Assembly (NCBI GenBank): GCA_023392205.1
Contig: JAEVZN010000326.1
Span: 1-5,351 of the forward strand
Source: Pseudomonadota bacterium
GTDB taxonomy: Bacteria; Pseudomonadota; Alphaproteobacteria; Rhizobiales; Xanthobacteraceae
Reading direction: 5' to 3'
Length of the DNA: 5,351 nucleotides
Position 1 is the stretch's first letter; each line of letters starts with the position of its first letter. This document shows, piece by piece, positions 1 through 5,351 of this stretch. A program made the position numbers and the translations under genes. The notes under the pieces were generated by a model. That model made no database searches. It saw nothing but the letters and a program-made list of their open reading frames with translations, and was not told the origin of the DNA.

Positions 1-1086
1 GATCTTGCGGCCATCGACCCGGATTCGGCCCTTGCCGAACAGCGGATCATCCGTCTCCAGTTCCTTCATCCTGGCTACGACTTTGTCGCCGGTCGTGTCA
101 CCATTCAGATCCTTGACTGCCTTGAGATAGTGAATAATCGACGCATACACCCCCGCCTGCATCTCGTTCGGCATGTTTTTTTGGGGATGTGCCGCTTGAA
201 AGCGCTTCGCGAAAGACCGCGTCGACTCATTGCTGTTCCAATAAAATGGACTCACTGCGAGCAATCCTTGCGCCGAATCGCCGAGCGCGTGCGCATTATT
301 GATGATGAAGACAAGACCTGCCATCCGCTGGCCGCCCTTGGTCATGCCGAATTCTGCAGCGCCTTTGATCGCGCTCGTCGTATCCCCGCCGGCATTAGCA
401 AGGGCAATAATCTTGGCCTTGGAGGCTTGCGCCTGGAGCAGGAAGGAAGAGAAATCCACAGTGCCAATCGGGTGGCGCACCGCGCCAAGGACCTTTCCGC
501 CATTGGCCTTGACGAGCCCGGACGCGGCCTGTTCTAGATTATGTCCGAACGCATAGTCGCTTGTCAGAAAGTACCAGGAATCGTTTCCGGCTTTCATCGC
601 AGCCTGAACCAAACCGTTGGCGAGTGCGAAATTGTCAAAGGTCCAGTGCACATTGTTCGCTGTACACTTCGCGCCGGTCAGATCCGTTGTCACGCCACCT
701 GAGATCAGGAACACCTTGTTGTTTTCCTTGGTGATCTCGCTCACTGCAAGGGCAATGCCGGAATTCGGCACGTCTACGATTGCCTCGACGCCATCGACCT
801 CATACCACTTGCGCGCCATCGTCGCACCAATATCGGCCTTGTTCTGATGATCGCCGAACACAATCTCGATTTCCCGATTACCTATCTGTTTCCCGAAGTC
901 TTCCACCGCCAGACGCGCCGCAACAACAGAGCCAATGCCCTGGAAATCGGCATAGACGCCGGACATGTCATTCATGATGGCGATCTTGATCGGCTTTCCG
1001 TCCTGAGCCACTGTTGGCCCCGCAATAAGCGTTCCGGACAACATGATTGCAGACAATAGAATAGCGCTGGCAGAAGTTGCCCTCAT
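1..1086 (-). CDS. ABC transporter substrate-binding protein, branched-chain amino acid (HAAT) type, 3' end cut by window edge
   Basis: This is a periplasmic ligand-binding protein of the LivK-like (Peripla_BP_6) class, which would deliver a small solute to an inner-membrane ABC importer. 362 residues are visible with no stop; relatives run to about 400, so some 40 C-terminal residues lie outside. Residues 1-27 form a signal peptide: a short R2-containing head, a hydrophobic core at about 8-23, and a signal-peptidase I site after TVA (25-27). The mature part opens with a first beta strand, KIAIMNDMSG (34-43), and continues with FLISGGVTTDLTG (126-138), a hinge-proximal segment FLTSDYAFGHN (173-183) and DFSSFLLQAQASKAK (211-225), all typical of this group. 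The start is fixed by a GGGAG site seven bases upstream. It lies 35 bases after the acyl-CoA ligase stop, so the ligand is probably an aromatic acid rather than an amino acid; that is inference. No permease or ATPase genes are visible; they may lie to the left. Confidence 0.93.
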   Translation of the reverse strand, partial: MRATSASAILLSAIMLSGTLIAGPTVAQDGKPIKIAIMNDMSGVYADFQGIGSVVAARLAVEDFGKQIGNREIEIVFGDHQNKADIGATMARKWYEVDGVEAIVDVPNSGIALAVSEITKENNKVFLISGGVTTDLTGAKCTANNVHWTFDNFALANGLVQAAMKAGNDSWYFLTSDYAFGHNLEQAASGLVKANGGKVLGAVRHPIGTVDFSSFLLQAQASKAKIIALANAGGDTTSAIKGAAEFGMTKGGQRMAGLVFIINNAHALGDSAQGLLAVSPFYWNSNESTRSFAKRFQAAHPQKNMPNEMQAGVYASIIHYLKAVKDLNGDTTGDKVVARMKELETDDPLFGKGRIRVDGRKI

Positions 1087-1093
1087 GGTAGTT

Positions 1094-1098
1094 CTCCC
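1094..1098 (-). promoter_or_regulatory. Ribosome binding site of the substrate-binding protein gene
   Basis: On the minus strand GGGAG stands seven bases before the ATG at 1086. It supports this start over the internal Met15, which would destroy the signal peptide. Confidence 0.7.
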
Positions 1099-1115
1099 GT
1101 GTTGTGCGCGTTAGT

Positions 1116-1129
1116 CCGCCGTCAGGCGG
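1116..1129 (-). other. Small hairpin over the ligase stop codon
   Basis: A perfect 5-bp inverted repeat, CCGCC-TGAC-GGCGG on the minus strand, holds the TGA stop of the ligase gene in its four-base loop. No run of T follows, so it is not a standard intrinsic terminator. It could modulate the amount of downstream mRNA or be chance in GC-rich sequence. Confidence 0.3.
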
Positions 1130-3011
1130 CGCTTTGCTTCTTCGTCCTCGCGTCGCGCGAAATGAGGACCACATCCGGCTGCGGTTCGTCGCTATAGAGA
1201 CGAGCTACCAGCGCCGCGCGACCTTGCAAAACTGCGCGCTGATTAATGTAACCCTTGTCGGTAATCTCGTTGCCGTCGATCGAAGGCGGCGCAATCATGA
1301 TGAGCACACGAGCAATCTGGCGACTTGTCCCGGGATTGGCTGCATTGAAAGCGCCAAGTGTCGCGGTGAGATGGGCGTGCAGTTCGGGTCGCGAGGCGAG
1401 GTCCGAAAGGGAGGCATCCGGCGCATTGCAGAACTTTCGGCAACCCTCGAGGTTTGGAAATATCAGCAATCCGACCTCTTCCCGGTCGTGGCCGGTGACC
1501 ACAGCGTCCTGGATCACGGGTGCCGCAGCACTAATCGCTGAAAGCCGCAAGTCGCTAACTTGCACCCAAGTACCGCTCGATAGCTTAAAGTTCTCTGAGA
1601 CTCTTCCATCAAAGCGCAGCCCGCGCTCGGGCCGTTCCGGATCAATGAATGCAACTGCATCGCCGAGCTTGAAATATCCCTCGTCGTCGAACGCCACCTG
1701 TGTAAGATCCGGGCGTCGATAATAGCCGGGCGTAACATTTGCACCCCGCACCCGCATTTCCAGTTTTCCGCCGTCGGGCACAAGCTTCAGCGCGCAGCCC
1801 GGCACGGGCAAGCCGACGCCGCCGATATCGGCTGCCGGCCAATGGCAGAAACTGGCGACTGGCCCCGTCTCGGTCGAACCAAGCGAGGAGAGTATCGGTA
1901 GACGCTTGCCGCGATGCTTTACCGCGAGCGTATCAAGCCGTTCCCAGAGATGCGGAGGGAGTGCTGCCCCTGCATAGAAGACCACGTCCAGCTTCTCAAA
2001 AACGTACCTGCCGAACTCATCGTCCGATTCCAGCGCCGGCAACAGCATGTCGAAGCCGCGCGGCACATTGTAGAGCAGTGTCTGCTGTACTTCTCGCAGA
2101 TTTTTGAGTGTCGTATCGATCTTTCCCGGAACCGGCCTTCCGGCATCGATATACATCGTGCCGCCATGTCGCAGCATCTGATTGAAGTTGAAGTTTGTGC
2201 CGAAGGTATGGTTCCACGGTAGCCAGTCGACAAGCACCGGCGGCTTCTTTCCCAGAAAGCTCCAGACCTGATCGACCGCAGTCCCGTTGGCACACATCAT
2301 GCGGTGTGTGTTGATCACGCCCTTTGGCATGCCGGTCGACCCGGATGTAAGCAAGATCTTTGCGATCGTATCGGGCGTCACGGCATCGCGTCGTACCGCA
2401 ATATCCGATCCTGCCTTGGCGCTGAGCAGATCGGCGATCGGGATCGCGTCGGGAAAGTCCGGATGCGTGGCATCCGCGATAATCTCAATTCCGGCCAAAT
2501 CGAGCGCCTTCAGCGCTCGGGCGAACAAGACGAGCGACGGGACATAAATAAGGCTCGGCTTCAGTTCGCCTATGACATGCTTCAGTTTTGCGAAGTTCTC
2601 CGACATAAGCGAATAGGCGGGCGAAATTGGCAGAAACGGGATTCCGATTTGCATCGCTCCCAGTTTCAGAAGCGCCATATTCACACAATTATCGCAGAGC
2701 GCCGCGACCGGCCGGTCGGCATTGTGGCCACGCTCGACCAACCATTGCGACACAGCGTCGGTTCTCTGCGCCGTCTCTCCATAACTCAGATATTGCCAGT
2801 TGCCCGTACCGTCACGCTCGGCCAGAAAAGTGCGGGACGGATCGACTTGCGCCCAATGCTGCAAATATTCGGCGATGTGACGAGCGTGTTGAGCAAGTGG
2901 CGTCGGCGAACGCAAAAGGATTTCGCCATTGTCTCGCTGCTCGACATCGACTGCTGGCATGGCCAGGTCGACATCAAGAAAATCGTCCGTGATCGGCGCG
3001 AATGCGGACAT
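1122..3011 (-). CDS. fcs: Feruloyl-CoA synthetase-type acyl-CoA ligase (ANL superfamily)
   Basis: This cytoplasmic enzyme is predicted to join a hydroxycinnamic acid such as ferulate to coenzyme A at the cost of ATP (via an acyl-AMP), opening its breakdown. It has 629 residues, the usual size for the family. The N-terminal domain holds the phosphate-binding loop LLTSGSTGMPKG (220-231), a stretch characteristic of feruloyl-CoA synthetases, DWLPWNHTFGTNFNFNQ (262-278), the adenine-site motif SLGSTETGP (376-384) and the ribose-binding Asp451 in YFKLGDA (446-452). The hinge is GLRFDGRVSENFKLSSG (464-480). The C-terminal domain carries the catalytic lysine, Lys586, in NEITDKGYINQ (581-591). All key residues are present. 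The ATG at 3011 was chosen because GGGAGG lies just before it; the frame stays open upstream to a TTG at 3080, but that adds 23 atypical residues. The exact acid (ferulate, p-coumarate, caffeate or another aryl acid) cannot be read from the sequence. Confidence 0.92.
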   Translation of the reverse strand: MSAFAPITDDFLDVDLAMPAVDVEQRDNGEILLRSPTPLAQHARHIAEYLQHWAQVDPSRTFLAERDGTGNWQYLSYGETAQRTDAVSQWLVERGHNADRPVAALCDNCVNMALLKLGAMQIGIPFLPISPAYSLMSENFAKLKHVIGELKPSLIYVPSLVLFARALKALDLAGIEIIADATHPDFPDAIPIADLLSAKAGSDIAVRRDAVTPDTIAKILLTSGSTGMPKGVINTHRMMCANGTAVDQVWSFLGKKPPVLVDWLPWNHTFGTNFNFNQMLRHGGTMYIDAGRPVPGKIDTTLKNLREVQQTLLYNVPRGFDMLLPALESDDEFGRYVFEKLDVVFYAGAALPPHLWERLDTLAVKHRGKRLPILSSLGSTETGPVASFCHWPAADIGGVGLPVPGCALKLVPDGGKLEMRVRGANVTPGYYRRPDLTQVAFDDEGYFKLGDAVAFIDPERPERGLRFDGRVSENFKLSSGTWVQVSDLRLSAISAAAPVIQDAVVTGHDREEVGLLIFPNLEGCRKFCNAPDASLSDLASRPELHAHLTATLGAFNAANPGTSRQIARVLIMIAPPSIDGNEITDKGYINQRAVLQGRAALVARLYSDEPQPDVVLISRDARTKKQSAA

Positions 3012-3015
3012 CCTT

Positions 3016-3021
3016 CCTCCC
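3016..3021 (-). promoter_or_regulatory. Strong ribosome binding site that sets the ligase start
   Basis: GGGAGG on the minus strand, four bases before the ATG at 3011, is the best Shine-Dalgarno match in the window. It decides the ligase start against the TTG 69 bases upstream. Confidence 0.8.
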
Positions 3022-3036
3022 TGGCGGCAACTGCTT

Positions 3037-3054
3037 CGCGCCCCTGAAGGCGCG
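3037..3054 (-). other. GC-rich hairpin in the ligase 5' leader
   Basis: A perfect 6-bp stem, CGCGCC with GGCGCG, encloses a six-base loop about 16 bases upstream of the ribosome binding site. If the promoter at 3080-3108 is used, this lies in the untranslated leader. There is no U tract, so it is not a terminator by itself. A stabilising or translation-modulating role is possible but unproven. Confidence 0.35.
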
Positions 3055-3055
3055 C

Positions 3056-3082
3056 AATTGCCATTTTTTGTTTGGGGCAATT
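3056..3082. promoter_or_regulatory. 7-bp inverted repeat around the predicted transcription start, possible operator
   Basis: AATTGCC-N13-GGCAATT is a perfect inverted repeat whose half-site centres are 20 bases apart, close to two helical turns. It overlaps the predicted -10 box and start point of the ligase promoter, where a repressor would be expected to act. The spacer is A/T-rich (a run of six T on the plus strand). The bound protein is unknown; regulators of hydroxycinnamate genes are often MarR-type and respond to the CoA thioester, but none is encoded here. Confidence 0.4.
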
Positions 3083-3108
3083 CTCCATTCGACGTATCGA
3101 CGAGTCAA
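3080..3108 (-). promoter_or_regulatory. Candidate sigma-70-type promoter of the ligase/transport-protein unit
   Basis: On the minus strand TTGACT (complement of 3103-3108) is separated by exactly 17 bases from GAGAAT (complement of 3080-3085). The -35 box matches the consensus at five of six positions and the -10 box at four of six. Transcription would start near 3073, giving a leader of about 60 bases. The spacer contains a CGACG-TAT-CGACG direct repeat. The dehydrogenase gene ends upstream at 3153, so read-through from it may also supply transcript. Confidence 0.45.
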
Positions 3109-3114
3109 CATGTT

Positions 3115-3130
3115 TTTACGCTACCGTAAA
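3115..3130. promoter_or_regulatory. Perfect 16-base inverted repeat next to the -35 box, probable regulator site
   Basis: TTTACG-N4-CGTAAA is a perfect inverted repeat with half-site centres ten bases (one helical turn) apart. It lies six bases upstream of the candidate -35 box, between the dehydrogenase stop and the ligase start. Size and symmetry suit a dimeric regulator of the TetR, MarR or similar class, but the identity is not deducible. Read on the plus strand, the repeat is followed by TTTTT, but no plus-strand gene ends here, so a terminator role is less likely. Confidence 0.5.
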
Positions 3131-3152
3131 TTTTTATGCTTTCGAAGCTGAC

Positions 3153-3914
3153 TCAGCTCGTGCTTAGGCGGATTGCGCCATCCAGACGAACCACCTCACC
3201 GTTCAGCATCGTGTTCTCGATCATGTGCATGACCAGCGCTGCAAATTCCGCAGGTCGGCCGAGACGTGAGGGGAAAGGAATGGCGGCGGCAAGCGATTGC
3301 TGCGCGGCCTCTGGCAATGCGTGCAGCATCGGCGTTTCGAAGATGCCCGGCGCGATTGCGAGGACCCGCACACCGTAGCGCGCCAGCTCGCGGGCCGCCG
3401 GCAGTGTTAAGGATGCTACGCCGCCTTTCGACGCGGCGTAAGCCGCCTGCCCAACCTGTCCTTCATAGGCGGCGATCGAGGCCGTGTTGACGATAAGGCC
3501 GCGCTCACCATCAGCCATGGGCTCAAGTTTTGCCATCTGCGCGCTCAAGAGACGAAGCACGTTAAAACTACCGATCAAATTGATCTGCACAACCCGCGTG
3601 AATGCGTCGAGGTCCATGGGACCGTCGCGGCCGAGGATGCGTTTTGCAGGACCCACACCGGCACAGTTTACGCAAACGCGAATCGGCCCGATCGCTTCCT
3701 GCGCTGCCTGAACAGCGGACGTCGTTTCTTCGGCGCTAGTCACATCGCAGGTCGCAACGAATGCCCCCAGCGGGCCCGCAGTGTCCTGCGCGGCTTTCGT
3801 ATCAATGTCGAGGATTGCGACCCGCACGCCTGCCGCATGCAAGGCCTCGGCCGTCGCCCTGCCAAGCCCTGATGCACCACCGCTTACAATTGCGCCCTGC
3901 CCTCGAATATTCAT
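3153..3914 (-). CDS. Short-chain dehydrogenase, 3-hydroxyacyl-CoA dehydrogenase (HSD17B10/type II) like
   Basis: This cytoplasmic NAD-dependent oxidoreductase is predicted to oxidise a 3-hydroxyacyl-CoA to the 3-oxoacyl-CoA, the step before thiolysis. It has 253 residues, the normal length for a classical SDR. The Rossmann fold begins with the glycine motif GGASGLG (12-18), and Asp36 after the second strand (ILD) points to NAD rather than NADP. NCAG (83-86) stands for the usual NNAG. The catalytic set is complete: Asn112, Ser146, Tyr159 and Lys163 (YAASK). The late PG-IFETPM segment (189-196) also fits the family. I start at the ATG at 3914, where the family's beginning (M-x-I-x-G) aligns and AAGG lies six bases upstream; a TTG at 3950 would only add 12 unlike residues. 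It follows the thiolase stop by 40 bases, so the two are probably co-transcribed. The substrate could be an aryl-3-hydroxypropionyl-CoA, judging by the neighbours, or an ordinary acyl chain. Confidence 0.88.
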   Translation of the reverse strand: MNIRGQGAIVSGGASGLGRATAEALHAAGVRVAILDIDTKAAQDTAGPLGAFVATCDVTSAEETTSAVQAAQEAIGPIRVCVNCAGVGPAKRILGRDGPMDLDAFTRVVQINLIGSFNVLRLLSAQMAKLEPMADGERGLIVNTASIAAYEGQVGQAAYAASKGGVASLTLPAARELARYGVRVLAIAPGIFETPMLHALPEAAQQSLAAAIPFPSRLGRPAEFAALVMHMIENTMLNGEVVRLDGAIRLSTS

Positions 3915-3954
3915 GATCTGCCTTGAACTGCCCCTGATAATCTTTGCCAAGCGC

Positions 3955-5169
3955 CTAGCGTGTGTCGCGTACCGACACCACGCTTGCCATGGCGGTATCG
4001 CCCGCGGCGCAACCGTGGAACAGGCCGTTGCCGCCGCCCCTCAAAACCAGCTCCTCGATCATCTCAATAATCAAACGAAGCCCCGTTGGACCTTGCGGAT
4101 GACCGAATACCAAGGAACATCCGAAATTATTCATTTTCATCGCGTCGATACCGGTCTCGCGCGCGAAGACAATGTCGTTGACGACAAACGGATTGTGCGA
4201 CTTGAAAACCTCGATCTTGTCGATGGTCAGTCCGGCCGCATCGAGCGCGCGCCGCGCCGCCTTGACCGGAGCTGCGGGCATGTAGGCATGCCGCTCCCGG
4301 GCCTGTCCAAACCCGAGAATTCTGACCTCGATGCCAGGCTCCTTCGAAAATTCGGAGGCGCGGTCCTTGTTGGTCACAATCATTCCGGCGTTGCCGTCGG
4401 CGGGATGTGTTTGCCCACCGAATGTGACGGTGCCGCCCTCGCGCAGCGGCTTCAGCTTCTTCAGGCCTTCAAGTGTGGTGTCGTGAATGCCTTCGTCGCC
4501 AGTCAGCGTCGTCGCCTCTTTCTTGAACCGCTGGTCCGGCACAGCAAACGGCAGTGTCATAAAGCGCGTTAGAAAGGCGGTATTATTCTTCAAGGCATCG
4601 CGATATTGCTCATACCTCAGTGCAGTGAGATCATGCTGTTCCTGAGTGGATATCTGCCAGTCACGGGCGCAGTTTTCCGCTGTGTCCACCATCGCGAAAT
4701 GGCCCGTCGGCTCGTCGTTGAAATTGTCCAGCATCCAGTTCTCCACGCTCGGGGCGCCGCTCGGGCCGCGCGGGTTCGGATGGAACACAACCGGTGAATT
4801 GGACGTGCGGTCGCATGTCACGACCAACGATGCAGTCGCATCGCCGCCACCAACTTCGCTCGCCGCGACAGAGAGCGCGCGTGGGGACGTCGCGCACGCC
4901 TGCGAAACGGTAGGTCCGGTGATGAAGGGCGCACCCATCATCGTCATCACCCAGGGTGCACCCCAGAAGCTTTTCTCCTGCGGCACGGTCATTCCAAGCA
5001 CGCTGTGGTCGAGGGTGTCCACTGGCCACTGCTTGTCCTTGGCGACTTTGGCGGCCGTTGCCGCAGCAAGCTTCATGCTGTGTAGGTCAGACAGGCTCAT
5101 CTGCCAGCGCGAAAAGGGCGTCGACCAATAGGCGCCATATGGAATGCGCACATCGGACAGATTCGTCAT
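3955..5169 (-). CDS. Thiolase-family protein (acetyl-CoA C-acyltransferase-like, SCP2/SCPx-related type)
   Basis: This enzyme is predicted to cleave a 3-oxoacyl-CoA with CoA, giving acetyl-CoA and a CoA ester two carbons shorter. It has 404 residues, standard for a thiolase. The nucleophile Cys92 sits in SQACATS (89-95). HNPF (325-328) takes the place of the NEAF/HDCF motif, His357 is in GHPQGPTG (356-363), and Cys387 in HGCAAGDTAMA (385-395) replaces the common C-x-GGG-x-G. The Cys-His-Cys catalytic set is thus kept, so it should be active, but the surrounding motifs belong to a divergent clade often labelled 'acetyl-CoA acetyltransferase' without proof. The ATG at 5169 was chosen: the frame is open to an ATG at 5238, but the extra 23 residues are Arg/Ser-rich and unlike a thiolase start. 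The ribosome site before 5169 is weak, so coupling to upstream translation is possible. Neighbouring genes suggest an aryl-3-oxopropionyl-CoA substrate; this is inference. Confidence 0.88.
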   Translation of the reverse strand: MTNLSDVRIPYGAYWSTPFSRWQMSLSDLHSMKLAAATAAKVAKDKQWPVDTLDHSVLGMTVPQEKSFWGAPWVMTMMGAPFITGPTVSQACATSPRALSVAASEVGGGDATASLVVTCDRTSNSPVVFHPNPRGPSGAPSVENWMLDNFNDEPTGHFAMVDTAENCARDWQISTQEQHDLTALRYEQYRDALKNNTAFLTRFMTLPFAVPDQRFKKEATTLTGDEGIHDTTLEGLKKLKPLREGGTVTFGGQTHPADGNAGMIVTNKDRASEFSKEPGIEVRILGFGQARERHAYMPAAPVKAARRALDAAGLTIDKIEVFKSHNPFVVNDIVFARETGIDAMKMNNFGCSLVFGHPQGPTGLRLIIEMIEELVLRGGGNGLFHGCAAGDTAMASVVSVRDTR

Positions 5170-5191
5170 GCTCGATTCTCGCTTGTTGCCA

Positions 5192-5251
5192 TCACACCCT
5201 ACCGAGGATCTCTGCCGGCGCTGGGCGCTTGACCGCATGGTTCATTGTCAT
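5192..5251 (-). other. Possible 19-codon small ORF or gene remnant before the thiolase
   Basis: A short frame reading MTMNHAVKRPAPAEILGRV starts at an ATG that overlaps the stop of the upstream gene as ATGA and ends 22 bases before the thiolase start. The overlap is a typical translational-coupling arrangement, and a short leader like this could carry ribosomes to the thiolase, whose own ribosome site is weak. The KRPAP segment loosely recalls the N-terminus of Zn-ribbon/OB-fold (DUF35) proteins, which commonly sit beside thiolases, so a deletion remnant of such a gene is another option. Chance is also possible in so short a frame. Confidence 0.25.
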
Positions 5252-5351
5252 GCCTTTGGGGACACCTTCGCCTGAACGAATCGATCTGCGCGAATATCCT
5301 GATCGAGGGCGCCGAACCCTCCCAACACGTCGACGGCAGCATCGATCATAT
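5248..5351 (-). CDS. C-terminal end of an unrecognised protein, 5' part beyond the window
   Basis: The last 33 codons before a TGA at 5248-5250 read as a plausible protein tail, with DVLGGFGALDQDIRADRF in the middle and a lysine-containing end, AKVSPKA. Codon third positions are mostly G or C, as in the neighbouring genes, while the alternative frame over the same bases is Arg-rich and artefact-like. The gene runs in the same direction as the thiolase and ends 78 bases before it, so it is probably part of the same transcript. I do not recognise the family. The frame's first full codon is an ATG at 5349, so a very short complete ORF cannot be excluded, but truncation by the edge is more likely. 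Confidence 0.45.
   Translation of the reverse strand, partial: MIDAAVDVLGGFGALDQDIRADRFVQAKVSPKA

Noticed and set aside
130..537. Plus-strand open frame of 135 codons
   Set aside because: It is antisense to the substrate-binding protein, which is open across the whole stretch with a signal peptide and family motifs.
1104..1541. Plus-strand open frame of 145 codons
   Set aside because: It is antisense to the C-terminal domain of the ligase, including its catalytic lysine region, and has no domain of its own.
2304..3047. Plus-strand open frame of 247 codons
   Set aside because: It is entirely antisense to the ligase and its leader. Its product is Arg/Ile-rich with no family likeness, while the minus strand encodes a full ANL enzyme.
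3012..3080. N-terminal extension of the ligase by 23 residues from a TTG start
   Set aside because: The extension would read through the leader hairpin and half of an inverted repeat, gives unlike residues, and ignores the strong GGGAGG before the ATG at 3011.
3113..3135. Intrinsic terminator on the plus strand (stem followed by TTTTT)
   Set aside because: No plus-strand gene ends here, the stem is only six A/T-rich pairs, and the place beside a minus-strand promoter fits an operator better.
3781..4572. Plus-strand open frame of 263 codons
   Set aside because: It lies opposite the start of the SDR and the end of the thiolase, both of which have complete catalytic motifs. The translation shows no recognisable domain and looks like an antisense shadow of GC-rich codons.
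5170..5238. N-terminal extension of the thiolase from an upstream ATG
   Set aside because: The added 23 residues are Arg/Ser-rich and not thiolase-like; the ATG at 5169 gives a normal beginning and length.

Overview
The window carries a block of genes all read on the minus strand, from the right edge towards the left. In order of transcription they are: the 3' end of an unrecognised gene (partial), a thiolase-family protein, a short-chain dehydrogenase of the 3-hydroxyacyl-CoA dehydrogenase type, a feruloyl-CoA synthetase-type acyl-CoA ligase, and a periplasmic substrate-binding protein of a branched-chain-amino-acid-type (HAAT) ABC importer, whose last residues lie beyond the left edge. No RNA genes, insertion sequences, CRISPR arrays or phage genes are visible. 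Apart from two edge truncations, the genes are intact.

The organism is most likely an alphaproteobacterium, perhaps of the Hyphomicrobiales (Bradyrhizobium/Rhodopseudomonas-like). The DNA is moderately GC-rich, the Shine-Dalgarno sites are clear, and the protein types are the ones such soil bacteria use on plant aromatic acids. This placement rests on protein resemblance from memory, not on a marker gene.

Right part (about 3153-5351): a gene ends at 5248 and its stop overlaps, as ATGA, the start of a 19-codon open frame. The thiolase follows 22 bases later, and the dehydrogenase 40 bases after the thiolase stop. These look like one transcript. Middle (3012-3152): a 141-base gap with a plausible sigma-70-type promoter, two perfect inverted repeats and a leader hairpin, so the ligase may have its own control. 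Left part (1-3011): the ligase and the transport protein are 35 bases apart and surely co-transcribed.

Taken together, the proteins fit uptake of a phenylpropanoid acid such as ferulate or p-coumarate (binding protein), activation to its CoA thioester (ligase), oxidation of the 3-hydroxyacyl-CoA (dehydrogenase) and thiolytic removal of acetyl-CoA (thiolase). That is a beta-oxidation-like shortening of the side chain, rather than the well-known route in which a single hydratase-lyase releases the aldehyde. The enoyl-CoA hydratase this scheme requires is not in the window, so the pathway is an inference from gene content.
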